This document shows positions 16,085-22,536 of a stretch of DNA of 24,476 bases, one piece after another; the first letter of the stretch is position 1; the number at the start of each line of letters is the position of its first letter. Position numbers and translations under genes: made by a program. The stretch is from positions 1-24,476 of the IMG/VR virus record IMGVR_UViG_3300020443_000129. One strand, given 5' to 3'. This stretch comes from a virus. A model generated the notes under the pieces. The model worked only from the letters and a program-made list of their open reading frames with translations, made no database searches and was not told the DNA's origin.

Positions 16085-16108
16085 AAAAAACCCAGCACGT
16101 CGGCTGGG
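16085..16108 (-). terminator. Intrinsic terminator before gp10-like gene
   Basis: On the minus strand, CCCAGC and GCTGGG pair around a six-base loop, followed by six T. It lies about 17 bases after the stop of the alpha-CTD-like gene, and CGCCTGGAGA with the next start codon follows directly. Confidence 0.82.
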
Positions 16109-16124
16109 CAAGTAGCGGCAGGCC

Positions 16125-16505
16125 CTAGCGTGATCGTAAGCCACCGTAAGGTTCCAAAGCTTGCTGTAAGTCCTCAATGAGGGCCACGCCAACTCCCTCC
16201 GTTCTGCGTAGCTCCTGGTGGGATAGCTTCACGGCTTGAGCAACGGTGGATATGCCAAAGTGACGGAGGAAAGACTTGGTCTTTGCGCGCTTGACGAGAT
16301 CGTGAACGTTGATAGCGGACCATTCCTGCTCTTTGTGAGCCAACTCCCGCTCTTTCAACATCTCCGCCGCGATGCTGTACGCGGTTCTTGCAATCGCTGC
16401 CCGATGCCGGGTGTCGGAGCTGAGAAGCTCTACGCCCTCGGCCGTGACCAGAGACTTCATCGCCTCAACGGCAAATTGATCCAGCAACTCGTTGTCATCG
16501 CTCAT
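16125..16505 (-). CDS. RNA polymerase alpha-CTD-like helix-hairpin-helix protein
   Basis: The product has 126 residues from ATG 16505. Residues 1-60 are helical and acidic. Residues about 66-121 resemble the C-terminal domain of bacterial RNA polymerase alpha: a SFLRHFGISTVAQAV helix-turn, then a HQELRRTEGVG hairpin and an IEDLQQALEPYG helix, matching the alpha pattern of Leu, Ile-x-Thr, Glu-Leu-x-x-Thr and Gly. The alpha Arg that contacts UP-element DNA aligns with a Lys, but the Lys-Ser pair after the hairpin Gly is not kept, so DNA contact may differ. No virion motif is seen. It lies between connector and neck genes and is followed by its own terminator. The open frame from TTG 16556 has poorer support. 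A regulatory or host-polymerase role is inference. Confidence 0.65.
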   Translation of the reverse strand: MSDDNELLDQFAVEAMKSLVTAEGVELLSSDTRHRAAIARTAYSIAAEMLKERELAHKEQEWSAINVHDLVKRAKTKSFLRHFGISTVAQAVKLSHQELRRTEGVGVALIEDLQQALEPYGGLRSR

Positions 16506-16562
16506 TCTGTAACCGCCAGGTAGAGGTGGTGCAGCTATTGTAGCCGATTGTTCCAATTCAGT

Positions 16563-16940
16563 TTACGGTCTCCTGAGTTGAATCGTCCAGGTGGCCTTGG
16601 CCGGATCCTGTCCAACGTTAACCACCAGCATGCCGTCGATGGTGTCGTCGACCTTGGGCGTGGCCGGGGCCTGGTCAGCGTCCAAGATCAGTTCGTTCTG
16701 GAGTACGCCGGAGAGTTTCACGTCGGTACGCCTGATGTGCTGATCGTCGACCTCTTGGACCGAGTATCCGCTGAATACCCCTCGGCCAGAGTAGGCTACC
16801 GTTGTCGTACTGCTGCCAGTCACTGGATCGTACTCGCCGGCTATCTCGCGGGAGCCAGTGAAGCGCCGCACGGCGTCACTCAGCTTGCCGTCGAACGCCT
16901 TGGGCACCTTGGCGTTGATCTTATCCTGGATGTAGCCCAT
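16563..16940 (-). CDS. Head-tail connector / head closure-like protein
   Basis: This protein of about 125 residues has a helical start (GYIQDKINAKVPKAFDGKLSDA) and then is beta-rich (STTTVAYSGRGVFSGYS, RTDVKLSGVLQNELILDAD, DGMLVVNVG). The layout resembles phage head closure or stopper proteins. Its location between the DnaT-like connector and the gp10-like neck gene supports this. AGAGG lies five bases before ATG 16940, so this is a better start than GTG 16943. Its start codon shares a base with the stop of the upstream gene (TGATG). Confidence 0.72.
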   Translation of the reverse strand: MGYIQDKINAKVPKAFDGKLSDAVRRFTGSREIAGEYDPVTGSSTTTVAYSGRGVFSGYSVQEVDDQHIRRTDVKLSGVLQNELILDADQAPATPKVDDTIDGMLVVNVGQDPAKATWTIQLRRP

Positions 16941-17314
16941 CACAACCTCTTGAGGATGGTGACCCCGTTGGTCTTCGGAAGGTACGGGGCCAGCAGGTCG
17001 GAGATCATCGACAGCGCGCCGGTCTGCGCCTGGGCGCCGTCCTGGTACTCGGTCTCCACCTCGACGGTGTCGGCCCTTACCCGCTCGCGCTTCACGGCGC
17101 CGTCGGTGTCGGCGTAGAGCCGGCCATTCGCCGCCTCTTGGGCCAGCAGGGCGCCGGCCATGACCACGTCATCGTCGACAGGATCGGCGAGCCGGGCCCG
17201 CTTGGCGGTGAGCCAGGTGTTGGCCTCCAGCACGGCGCGCGTCTTGTCGCCCGAGCCTTCCCAGCCGGCGCCCAGTTTGGTGTCGACATCGTCAACGGTG
17301 ACGTAGGTGGCCAT
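16940..17314 (-). CDS. Head-tail adaptor (DnaT-like family)
   Basis: The 124-residue protein starts MATYVTVDDVDTKLGAGWEG and has a helical core (TRAVLEANTWLTAKRARL, VVMAGALLAQEAANGRLYAD) and a C-terminal LSMISDLLAPYLP. It fits the phage family that databases name putative DnaT-like ssDNA-binding protein. In phages these are encoded in the head-tail connector block and most likely act as adaptors under the portal, not in replication. GGAG lies six bases before the ATG. It is followed by the head closure-like gene with a one-base overlap. Confidence 0.78.
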   Translation of the reverse strand: MATYVTVDDVDTKLGAGWEGSGDKTRAVLEANTWLTAKRARLADPVDDDVVMAGALLAQEAANGRLYADTDGAVKRERVRADTVEVETEYQDGAQAQTGALSMISDLLAPYLPKTNGVTILKRL

Positions 17315-17317
17315 GGG

Positions 17318-17671
17318 TTACTCCTGCCCGTCTTCGTCCTGGCTGCCGGACTCGATCTCGGCCATCCGCTGTTCCAGGGTCTCGGTCTTGGTGTTGGCAC
17401 CGGGGCGCTTGCCGGTGGCGTGCTCGATGGCGTTCATTAGCTCGGCGCGGCGGGCCCGCTCGTCGGACTCGGCATCATCCGGGCGCTCTTCATCGGTGCC
17501 GATCACCTCGACCTCGATGCCGGCGGCCTCGTAGGCGGCGACCACGTCGGGGTGATGGCCCTCGACGGTGACGCTGGTGGCGGCCTTGTCGGCGCCGGCG
17601 AAGAAGCGGGGATTGCGGTACTGCCGCCCGGGCTCGAAGCCGCGGCGGCGCGTGGTGTAGATCAGGTGCAT
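17318..17671 (-). CDS. Hypothetical protein after major capsid gene
   Basis: This 117-residue protein begins MHLIYTTRRRGFEPGRQYRNPRFF, has a short alpha/beta middle (ATSVTVEGHHPDVVAAYEAAGIEVEVIG) and a highly charged C-terminal half. A segment near the end (ATGKRPGANTKTETLEQRMAEIE) resembles the small HeH/LEM-like helix motif seen in several phage proteins near capsid genes. It has AGGAA seven bases before the ATG and is separated from the capsid gene by a strong hairpin. A virion role is possible but not shown. Confidence 0.65.
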   Translation of the reverse strand: MHLIYTTRRRGFEPGRQYRNPRFFAGADKAATSVTVEGHHPDVVAAYEAAGIEVEVIGTDEERPDDAESDERARRAELMNAIEHATGKRPGANTKTETLEQRMAEIESGSQDEDGQE

Positions 17672-17694
17672 GGCTGATTCCTATCAGCTGGCCA

Positions 17695-17718
17695 GCGGGC
17701 GACCCGTAGGCCGCCCGC
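17695..17718 (-). other. Hairpin after major capsid gene, no U-tract
   Basis: GCGGGCG and CGCCCGC form a perfect seven-base stem around a ten-base loop, just after the capsid stop. There is no T-tract, so it is not a normal terminator. A stable hairpin here could protect the 3' end of the capsid message or slow the ribosome or polymerase. Confidence 0.6.
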
Positions 17719-17724
17719 CAGGGA

Positions 17725-18684
17725 TCACAGAGAGGTCACGATGACGCCGGCGGTGTCCTTAACATCGCTGGCGATCTGCGACCAGTTCCCGCCGGTGCCG
17801 ATGGTGGCGTCGTCGGGCGACTTGGTGCCGCCATAGGAGTAGCCCTTGAGGCCGAGGTTGTAGGTGTACTCGGCCTGGAAGATCCGGCGGATGTTCTCGT
17901 CGCCGGTCTTCTCCTCGACGGTGGCGTAGTAGTCGTTGTTGTCCTCGACAACCGCGGCACCTTCGGCCAGGCCAAGGGTGTGGTAGTGGTCGGTGCCAGC
18001 ACCGCCACCATCGGCCTCGTACAGCGCAGGAGAGTCGGTCATCACAAACCGGCGGCCGAATCCATCCTGGGTGACGCGCACGGTGCCGAATTCGAACAGC
18101 TGATTGCCGTTGGTCAGGGCGCCGTCGAACAGGTCGGTCATCGGCTTGGAGTGGAGCACCCAGACCATGATGTCCATCATGCGATCGCCGAACTTGCCGG
18201 CGCCCTTGTTGAGGGCGTTCAGATTCAGAGTGCCAGCAGTGGCGTCGTGCGCCACGGCGGAGTTGCCGATCATCGCGGTCTGCAGGGCCAGGATGGCGGT
18301 GTTCACCTCATCGGCGATGACGCCTCGAGCGACCTGCTCGCCGATCACCACACCGGCCTCTTCGGGCTGACGCTGAATCCACTGAAACTGCTGCGGCTGG
18401 AACTCCACCGGGGAGGTGCCGCCGGCGATCTTCACCGCTACATGGTCCATCTGGGCCAGAGTGGTCGGGGTGACGGCGCCGGTGCCGTAGGCGTTGCGAC
18501 GACGCATCAGGTTGGCGATGGCCTTGTAGGAGGCCTCGTGAGCGAAATCGCCCACGTTGCCCGCCTGCTGGAGCTGCAGAGCACCGCCGGTGGCGGCGTT
18601 GAACAGTTCGATCTGCTGGCGGATGGTCTCGGTGGCTGCCGAGTACAGGAAGTCGTTGAAGACTTTCATATCAGAGAGTGCCAT
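17725..18684 (-). CDS. Major capsid protein (Gp13-like)
   Basis: This 319-residue protein is the major coat protein by position (scaffold before, connectors after) and by its pattern. It starts MALSDMKVFNDFLYSAATETI, has ALQLQQAGNVGDFAHEASYKA, a region GVIADEVNTAILALQTAM, then MMDIMVWVLHSKPMTDLFDGAL and RFVMTDSPAL, typical of the Gp13-like major capsid family with an HK97-type fold. The expected HK97-style prohead protease is not encoded nearby, and the protein lacks an obvious N-terminal delta domain, which agrees with a separate scaffold. GAGG lies nine bases before the ATG. The N-terminus needs no cleavage motif that I can see. Confidence 0.88.
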   Translation of the reverse strand: MALSDMKVFNDFLYSAATETIRQQIELFNAATGGALQLQQAGNVGDFAHEASYKAIANLMRRRNAYGTGAVTPTTLAQMDHVAVKIAGGTSPVEFQPQQFQWIQRQPEEAGVVIGEQVARGVIADEVNTAILALQTAMIGNSAVAHDATAGTLNLNALNKGAGKFGDRMMDIMVWVLHSKPMTDLFDGALTNGNQLFEFGTVRVTQDGFGRRFVMTDSPALYEADGGGAGTDHYHTLGLAEGAAVVEDNNDYYATVEEKTGDENIRRIFQAEYTYNLGLKGYSYGGTKSPDDATIGTGGNWSQIASDVKDTAGVIVTSL

Positions 18685-18695
18685 AGGGCGCTACC

Positions 18696-19421
18696 TCATT
18701 GGTTTTGCTTGCGTTTCAGGATTTCCACCTTTTCGGCGGTAGACTTCGCGTCCTTCCACGCCCTTGGCGCTGAGGAACCACCTCCGCCACCCGGCGCCCC
18801 TGACCCCTTGGGCTGCGGGAACCAGTGCGGAGCTTTCTCTCGCATGGACTCAAGCCATGCGGAAGGGGTGAGAGGCTTGCCGTCTGCATCCAGACCGGCC
18901 TCCTCTCGGGGCACAACGTTGCCCTCGTCATCGACTTCGAACAGCGAACTTGCGCGGTAGACTGCGTCTTGAACAGCCGAGTCCACGATGCCGACTTCGG
19001 CGGCCGCAGTTCGGATCTCGTCGCTCATGACCCGGCCGCGGAACTTGTCGGCGAACGCCTTGGCGCTCTCTGCGGTCTGCTGAGCCTCGCTCAGCTGGCG
19101 GTCATAGCCTTCCCGCATCCGCTCTGTGCGCTTGTTCAGCACCTCGTCGAGCTTGCCGTCGGCGATCAGCTGGGCCTCCTCGTTCTCGGCCAGCTGCTGC
19201 TCGAGCCTGCGGGCCCGCTCGGGGTCCAGCCCCTCGAATTGCTTGAGCTGAGACTTGAGCGTTTTCTGTGATTCGAGCAGTTGGTCGCGCTTTGACTTGA
19301 GGCCGCTGACCTCGCTGTTGAGCGCTTCCTCATGTTTGGCGTCCAGCGCCTCCTTGAGAGCCTTGGCCTTGTCTTCTTCAAGCTCGATGCCGAGTTCAGA
19401 GAAGTCGATTTCCAGTGGCAT
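18696..19421 (-). CDS. Capsid scaffold protein (GP20-like)
   Basis: This protein of 241 residues has a long, highly charged coiled-coil region over about residues 10-130 (KAKALKEALDAKHEEALNSE, RARRLEQQLAENEEAQ), a helix around AFADKFRGRVMSDEIRTAA, then a segment about VDSAVQDAVYRASSLFEVDD and a Gly/Pro-rich tail. This is the layout of phage minor structural GP20-like scaffolds, which template capsid assembly. The frame stays open to 19469, but AAGGAG nine bases before ATG 19421 marks the start. It lies directly before the coat gene. The Gly-rich linker and basic C-terminus (KSTAEKVEILKRKQ) probably contact the coat protein. Confidence 0.87.
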   Translation of the reverse strand: MPLEIDFSELGIELEEDKAKALKEALDAKHEEALNSEVSGLKSKRDQLLESQKTLKSQLKQFEGLDPERARRLEQQLAENEEAQLIADGKLDEVLNKRTERMREGYDRQLSEAQQTAESAKAFADKFRGRVMSDEIRTAAAEVGIVDSAVQDAVYRASSLFEVDDEGNVVPREEAGLDADGKPLTPSAWLESMREKAPHWFPQPKGSGAPGGGGGSSAPRAWKDAKSTAEKVEILKRKQNQ

Positions 19422-19467
19422 GGTGTTGTGCTCCTTGAGCGGTGGTACAAGCCCGCCTCGCGGGCAC

Positions 19468-19492
19468 AAAAAGCCCAGCGCTATGGCTGGGC
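19468..19492 (-). terminator. Intrinsic terminator before scaffold gene
   Basis: On the minus strand, GCCCAGC and GCTGGGC form a seven-base stem with a six-base loop, followed by five T. A second perfect hairpin (GCCCGC, loop GAG, GCGGGC at 19451-19465) follows three bases later, with only a weak T-run. The pair may act in tandem. It lies 20 bases after the stop of the 82-residue gene. Confidence 0.8.
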
Positions 19493-19512
19493 CTGAAGGT
19501 GATTAGTGGTGA

Positions 19513-19761
19513 TCAGACCGAGGCGACGGTCTTGCCGTTGGCGTTCATGATCCATGCGCGATCCTTGGCGTGGATGAACCGGCGGCAGAGGGTGCCATCC
19601 GGATCAACAAAGCACAGGATGACGCGCGGCAGGCCCGACTGATCAAGGTCTTTGGTGAGGGCCTCGTAGTCGGTTTCGCCACACTGGACCAGGGTGACGT
19701 CCCGCTGCGCTGCCTCCAGCGTCACGGAGTCGCTCTCCGGTGCGATCTTAATGGTGAACAT
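19513..19761 (-). CDS. Hypothetical 82-residue protein between two terminators
   Basis: This small protein has beta-type segments (MFTIKIAPESDSVTLEAAQ, RVILCFVDPDGTLCRRF) and ends AWIMNANGKTVASV, a closing pattern seen in small unassigned phage proteins. AGAGGAAG five bases before ATG 19761 supports the start. The gene stands alone: one terminator lies just upstream and another just downstream, so it forms its own unit within the head operon. Three Cys are present (positions 27, 50 and 59) but they do not form a recognisable metal motif. No function is proposed. Confidence 0.65.
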   Translation of the reverse strand: MFTIKIAPESDSVTLEAAQRDVTLVQCGETDYEALTKDLDQSGLPRVILCFVDPDGTLCRRFIHAKDRAWIMNANGKTVASV

Positions 19762-19790
19762 GTCGTCTTCCTCTTGCTGCTGCGGCTACG

Positions 19791-19815
19791 AAAAAGCCCC
19801 GCACGATGGCGAGGC
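19791..19815 (-). terminator. Intrinsic terminator after 50-residue gene
   Basis: On the minus strand, GCCTCGC and GCGGGGC pair over seven positions (one T-G wobble) around a six-base loop, followed by five T. It lies 17 bases after the stop of the 50-residue gene and about 30 bases before the start of the 82-residue gene. Confidence 0.78.
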
Positions 19816-19832
19816 TTGGGGTGAATCGCTGG

Positions 19833-19985
19833 TCAGTCTTCGAGGTCGCCGAGACGGCGTCGCACCTCGAAGGCGAGGTTCCAGCAGAGGCGAGCCTGGA
19901 GCTGGTCAGCGAGCGTGCCGCTGCCGGATTGCAGCAAGCGCCACAATCGCCACCAGGTGATGAAGTCGGGGTCGGCGGGGGTCAT
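19833..19985 (-). CDS. Small 50-residue protein after MuF gene
   Basis: This short ORF fills the gap between the MuF-type gene and a terminator. It reads MTPADPDFITWWRLWRLL, then a Gly/Ser turn, LADQLQARLCWNLAFEVR and ends RRRLGDLED. It has a Trp-rich amphipathic N-terminal helix and a basic second helix. The ATG is 14 bases after the MuF stop, with TGAGG just before it. The tight fit between the upstream stop and the downstream terminator is the best argument that it is real. It could be a small virion or assembly factor; no family is recognised. Confidence 0.55.
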   Translation of the reverse strand: MTPADPDFITWWRLWRLLQSGSGTLADQLQARLCWNLAFEVRRRLGDLED

Positions 19986-19999
19986 GCCCTCAGCCTACC

Positions 20000-21160
20000 T
20001 CAAGCCGCCTCACCGAACACCTCGGCGAATGTCTCGCGGTCGCGGTCGCGCAGCTCGTCCAGCGTGTACTCGCGCTGCCGCGGGTCGGTGAAACGGTCCA
20101 GGCTGTAGCCGCCCTCCTTGTAGAGCCGGTAGCGACGTTCGCCCAGCCACTCGCGCTGATACCGCGCACTCTGGCGCGAGAACCAGTCGGAGTAGGTAGT
20201 GCCAGCGCTGACCTGCCCGACCTCGAGACCGGCCGCCTCGCGCTGCCTCTTGGTCATGTTGCCGATGCTGCGGAACTTGGCCTGGTCGTCGCGCCCTTTG
20301 ACCTTGAGAGCGCGCACGTAGGGACGTTGGCCCATGATGTCGCCGTCGAGCGAGGGCGCCAGGCAGCAGCGGCACCGGTGATGCAGCGGCGGCTCGGGGT
20401 GTGGCTCGTCGATCTTCCAGCGGCGGCCGTCGAGCGGTGCGCAGCGGCGACAGGTTCGCCCCTCGAGCTGGGCCACCCAGACCACATGGGTGACGCCCAG
20501 GGCGTTGTAGGTCTCCCGGTAGGCCTCGTTGCTCATGTGCTGACGAGCCGTGCGCACTACGTTGTCTACATTGTTGCGCGTCGTCTGCAGCACGCCATCG
20601 CGGTATTTGAGCGCCGGCGTCCCGCGCAGGGCGCGGATGATCTGGCTGTTGCTCTGGCCCTCGCTGACGCCTTGGCGGATGGTGCTGTAGACCCGGTTGC
20701 GGGTGGCCGGCCCGATGTCGGCCAGCATGCCCTCGACGAACTCCCCCATCACCGGTCGGGAGAGAGCGGCCGATGCCACAGCAGGAGCCGGCGGGATCTC
20801 GCCCTCTACCGCCTGGGCGATGAGGTCGCGGACGTATCCCGCCTCCTGATCGGCTAGGGCCGCCAGCTCCTTGAGACTCATGGTCTTGATGCGCTCGCCA
20901 AGCGTCGAGACCCAGCGGTCGATTGCGTCGCGCAACCCCTTGAGCCGAGTCGTGTGGTAGCGGCCCCGGGCGAACGCCTGGAGCTCGGCAGGCGTCAGGT
21001 TGTCGAGGCGCTCGCCGATCTCCCGGGGAAGCTCGGCGCTCATTTCGTCGATGATCGCCAGCGCCTTATTGACGTGCGCTGTGCCGGTGCGGTGCAGGTA
21101 TGAGACATGCTGCGCCAGAGCGGTGACGATCCGGCGCTGTGCGTCCTCACGATCACTCAT
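20000..21160 (-). CDS. Phage head morphogenesis protein (MuF/SPP1 gp7-like)
   Basis: This 386-residue protein carries the MuF domain at about residues 223-275, with THVVWVAQLEGRTCRRCAPL, DGRRW and the Cys/His end HHRCRCCLAP. These are the conserved Cys, Asp-Gly and His-Arg-Cys-x-Cys features of the family. The N-terminal 200 residues are helical. MuF-type proteins are present in few copies in the procapsid, bind the portal and may be ejected with DNA. The C-terminal 110 residues are basic and Tyr/Arg-rich (YSDWFSRQSARYQREWLG), a common extension. The start codon overlaps the portal stop by eight bases, which supports joint expression with the portal. Confidence 0.9.
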   Translation of the reverse strand: MSDREDAQRRIVTALAQHVSYLHRTGTAHVNKALAIIDEMSAELPREIGERLDNLTPAELQAFARGRYHTTRLKGLRDAIDRWVSTLGERIKTMSLKELAALADQEAGYVRDLIAQAVEGEIPPAPAVASAALSRPVMGEFVEGMLADIGPATRNRVYSTIRQGVSEGQSNSQIIRALRGTPALKYRDGVLQTTRNNVDNVVRTARQHMSNEAYRETYNALGVTHVVWVAQLEGRTCRRCAPLDGRRWKIDEPHPEPPLHHRCRCCLAPSLDGDIMGQRPYVRALKVKGRDDQAKFRSIGNMTKRQREAAGLEVGQVSAGTTYSDWFSRQSARYQREWLGERRYRLYKEGGYSLDRFTDPRQREYTLDELRDRDRETFAEVFGEAA

Positions 21161-22535
21161 CGTCGGTTACCTGACCATCGAGCAGGGCCAACAGGTCCTG
21201 GTCGGCGAGATTGGTGACCCCGGCCTTGCGCAACGACTCGAACAGCACCGCCTGCGGCACCTCGTCGGCCAGGCGCAGATCGCGAACGATGCCCATCATT
21301 GCGGCATCGATCTCGGCCTTGGTGAATTCGGGCTCGACCTTGAACGCGATGGCATCGATGTCGGCCTGCGGCAGGTTCAGCCAGCGGCCGAAGTAGCGAA
21401 GCAGCTGCTCAATGCCCTCGGCCGCGGTAACCACGACGCTGTACAGGCTGGTGTGCTGATCGCTCTGGCGGGCCTTGCGGGCCTCGCCAGATTCGTCGGC
21501 TCCGGCGTCGATCACCCGAGCTCCGGCCTCGAGCGCAGTGTTGCGCTGGTCCTGCATCGCCGTGCGGTTGGCCTCGATGCCCGCGCCCTGAAACTCGAGA
21601 TACCCGACCTTGCCGTCCTTGCCCACATTCCAGGCGGCCATGGGACCGCTGACACTGAATTGCTCGTCCTCGCCCAGGTCCGCGGCGATCCACGGCTGGG
21701 GATGCGAGGTGTAATGGAGACTGGTGTAGTAGTCTGCCGAGAGTTGGTAGCTCTTGAGCGCCGCCTTCGCCATGGTCAGCAGCGGAATCTCGTCGGTGTC
21801 GGCGTTGTTGTCGGTGCTGCCCAAGAAGACCAGGGGGACGAAGTCGAGCGGCGCCTGGTTAGTGCCCGGCATGTCTTCCTCGCCGACTGCTTCACCATGC
21901 TCATCCAGCAGACGCACCCGGTATCGGCCCTCGTTGAGGTCGAGCACTCGGTAGCGGGCCTCACTGTCGTGACTGAACTCGTCGCCCTTGTGCACGGCCT
22001 CGCGCAGAACAGTCAGCACTAGATCGCGACGCCCATCGACGTCAGCTTCGCGCCAGTTGATGGCGTCGAGCGCGCCGTAGAGGGCCACATAGGGTCGGCC
22101 GTCGCCATCCCAGTCTGCGAGCAGCGGCTGCCGGCCGTAGGCCAGCAAGTCCCGCACGGCGCGCAGGAACAGTGTCTTGAGCGGGAAGCCGTCGGCCGTG
22201 GCCTCGTCCTGAAGGGAGGCTAGGGAGGTCGGTAGGTTTATCTCAGGTTCCTGGCGAGACACAAGCCCCATCATCGTACGCAGTGAGTCCTTCACCCACA
22301 GCGGGTATTGGGCGCGCCGCTTGTAGGACTGGTAGATCTCCCGGGCCTCGTCGAGCGACAGCATCGCGCTTTCGTCGGTTTTCGCCTGGTGCTCGAGGGC
22401 CAGCTGACCGCTGGTCTTCGGCAGGTAGCCGATGCCAGCATCCTTGATAGCGCCTTCCCCTTCGATGCTGTCGCGCATCAGCTCCCAATCGGTGAGCTTG
22501 TCGTCGTATTGGGGGTGTGTCGTGGTGACAGGCAT
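21153..22535 (-). CDS. Portal protein (DUF4055-type)
   Basis: This 460-residue protein matches DUF4055 proteins, the portal type of a group of siphophages. Features are TTHPQYDDKLTDWELMRDSI at the N-terminus, then LKTLFLRAVRDLLAYGRQPLLADW, a conserved YVALYGALDAINWRE, GSTDNNADTDEIPLLTMAKA, and a C-terminal helical part (LLRYFGRWLN, EPEFTKAEIDAAMMGI). The portal ring is where DNA enters and leaves the capsid and where terminase docks. It lies between terL and the MuF gene, the usual place. The stop of terL is two bases before its ATG (TGATATG). Confidence 0.88.
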   Translation of the reverse strand: MPVTTTHPQYDDKLTDWELMRDSIEGEGAIKDAGIGYLPKTSGQLALEHQAKTDESAMLSLDEAREIYQSYKRRAQYPLWVKDSLRTMMGLVSRQEPEINLPTSLASLQDEATADGFPLKTLFLRAVRDLLAYGRQPLLADWDGDGRPYVALYGALDAINWREADVDGRRDLVLTVLREAVHKGDEFSHDSEARYRVLDLNEGRYRVRLLDEHGEAVGEEDMPGTNQAPLDFVPLVFLGSTDNNADTDEIPLLTMAKAALKSYQLSADYYTSLHYTSHPQPWIAADLGEDEQFSVSGPMAAWNVGKDGKVGYLEFQGAGIEANRTAMQDQRNTALEAGARVIDAGADESGEARKARQSDQHTSLYSVVVTAAEGIEQLLRYFGRWLNLPQADIDAIAFKVEPEFTKAEIDAAMMGIVRDLRLADEVPQAVLFESLRKAGVTNLADQDLLALLDGQVTDDE

Positions 22536-22536
22536 A

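Noticed and set aside
16070-16192. Upstream extension of the gp10-like gene
   Set aside because: It would translate through a terminator hairpin, while ATG 16069 has an ideal ribosome-binding site.
21000-22022. Plus-strand ORF of 340 residues opposite portal and MuF genes
   Set aside because: It crosses the portal-MuF junction in antisense, starts inside MuF without a ribosome-binding site, and has the His/Val/Gly-rich composition of a shadow.
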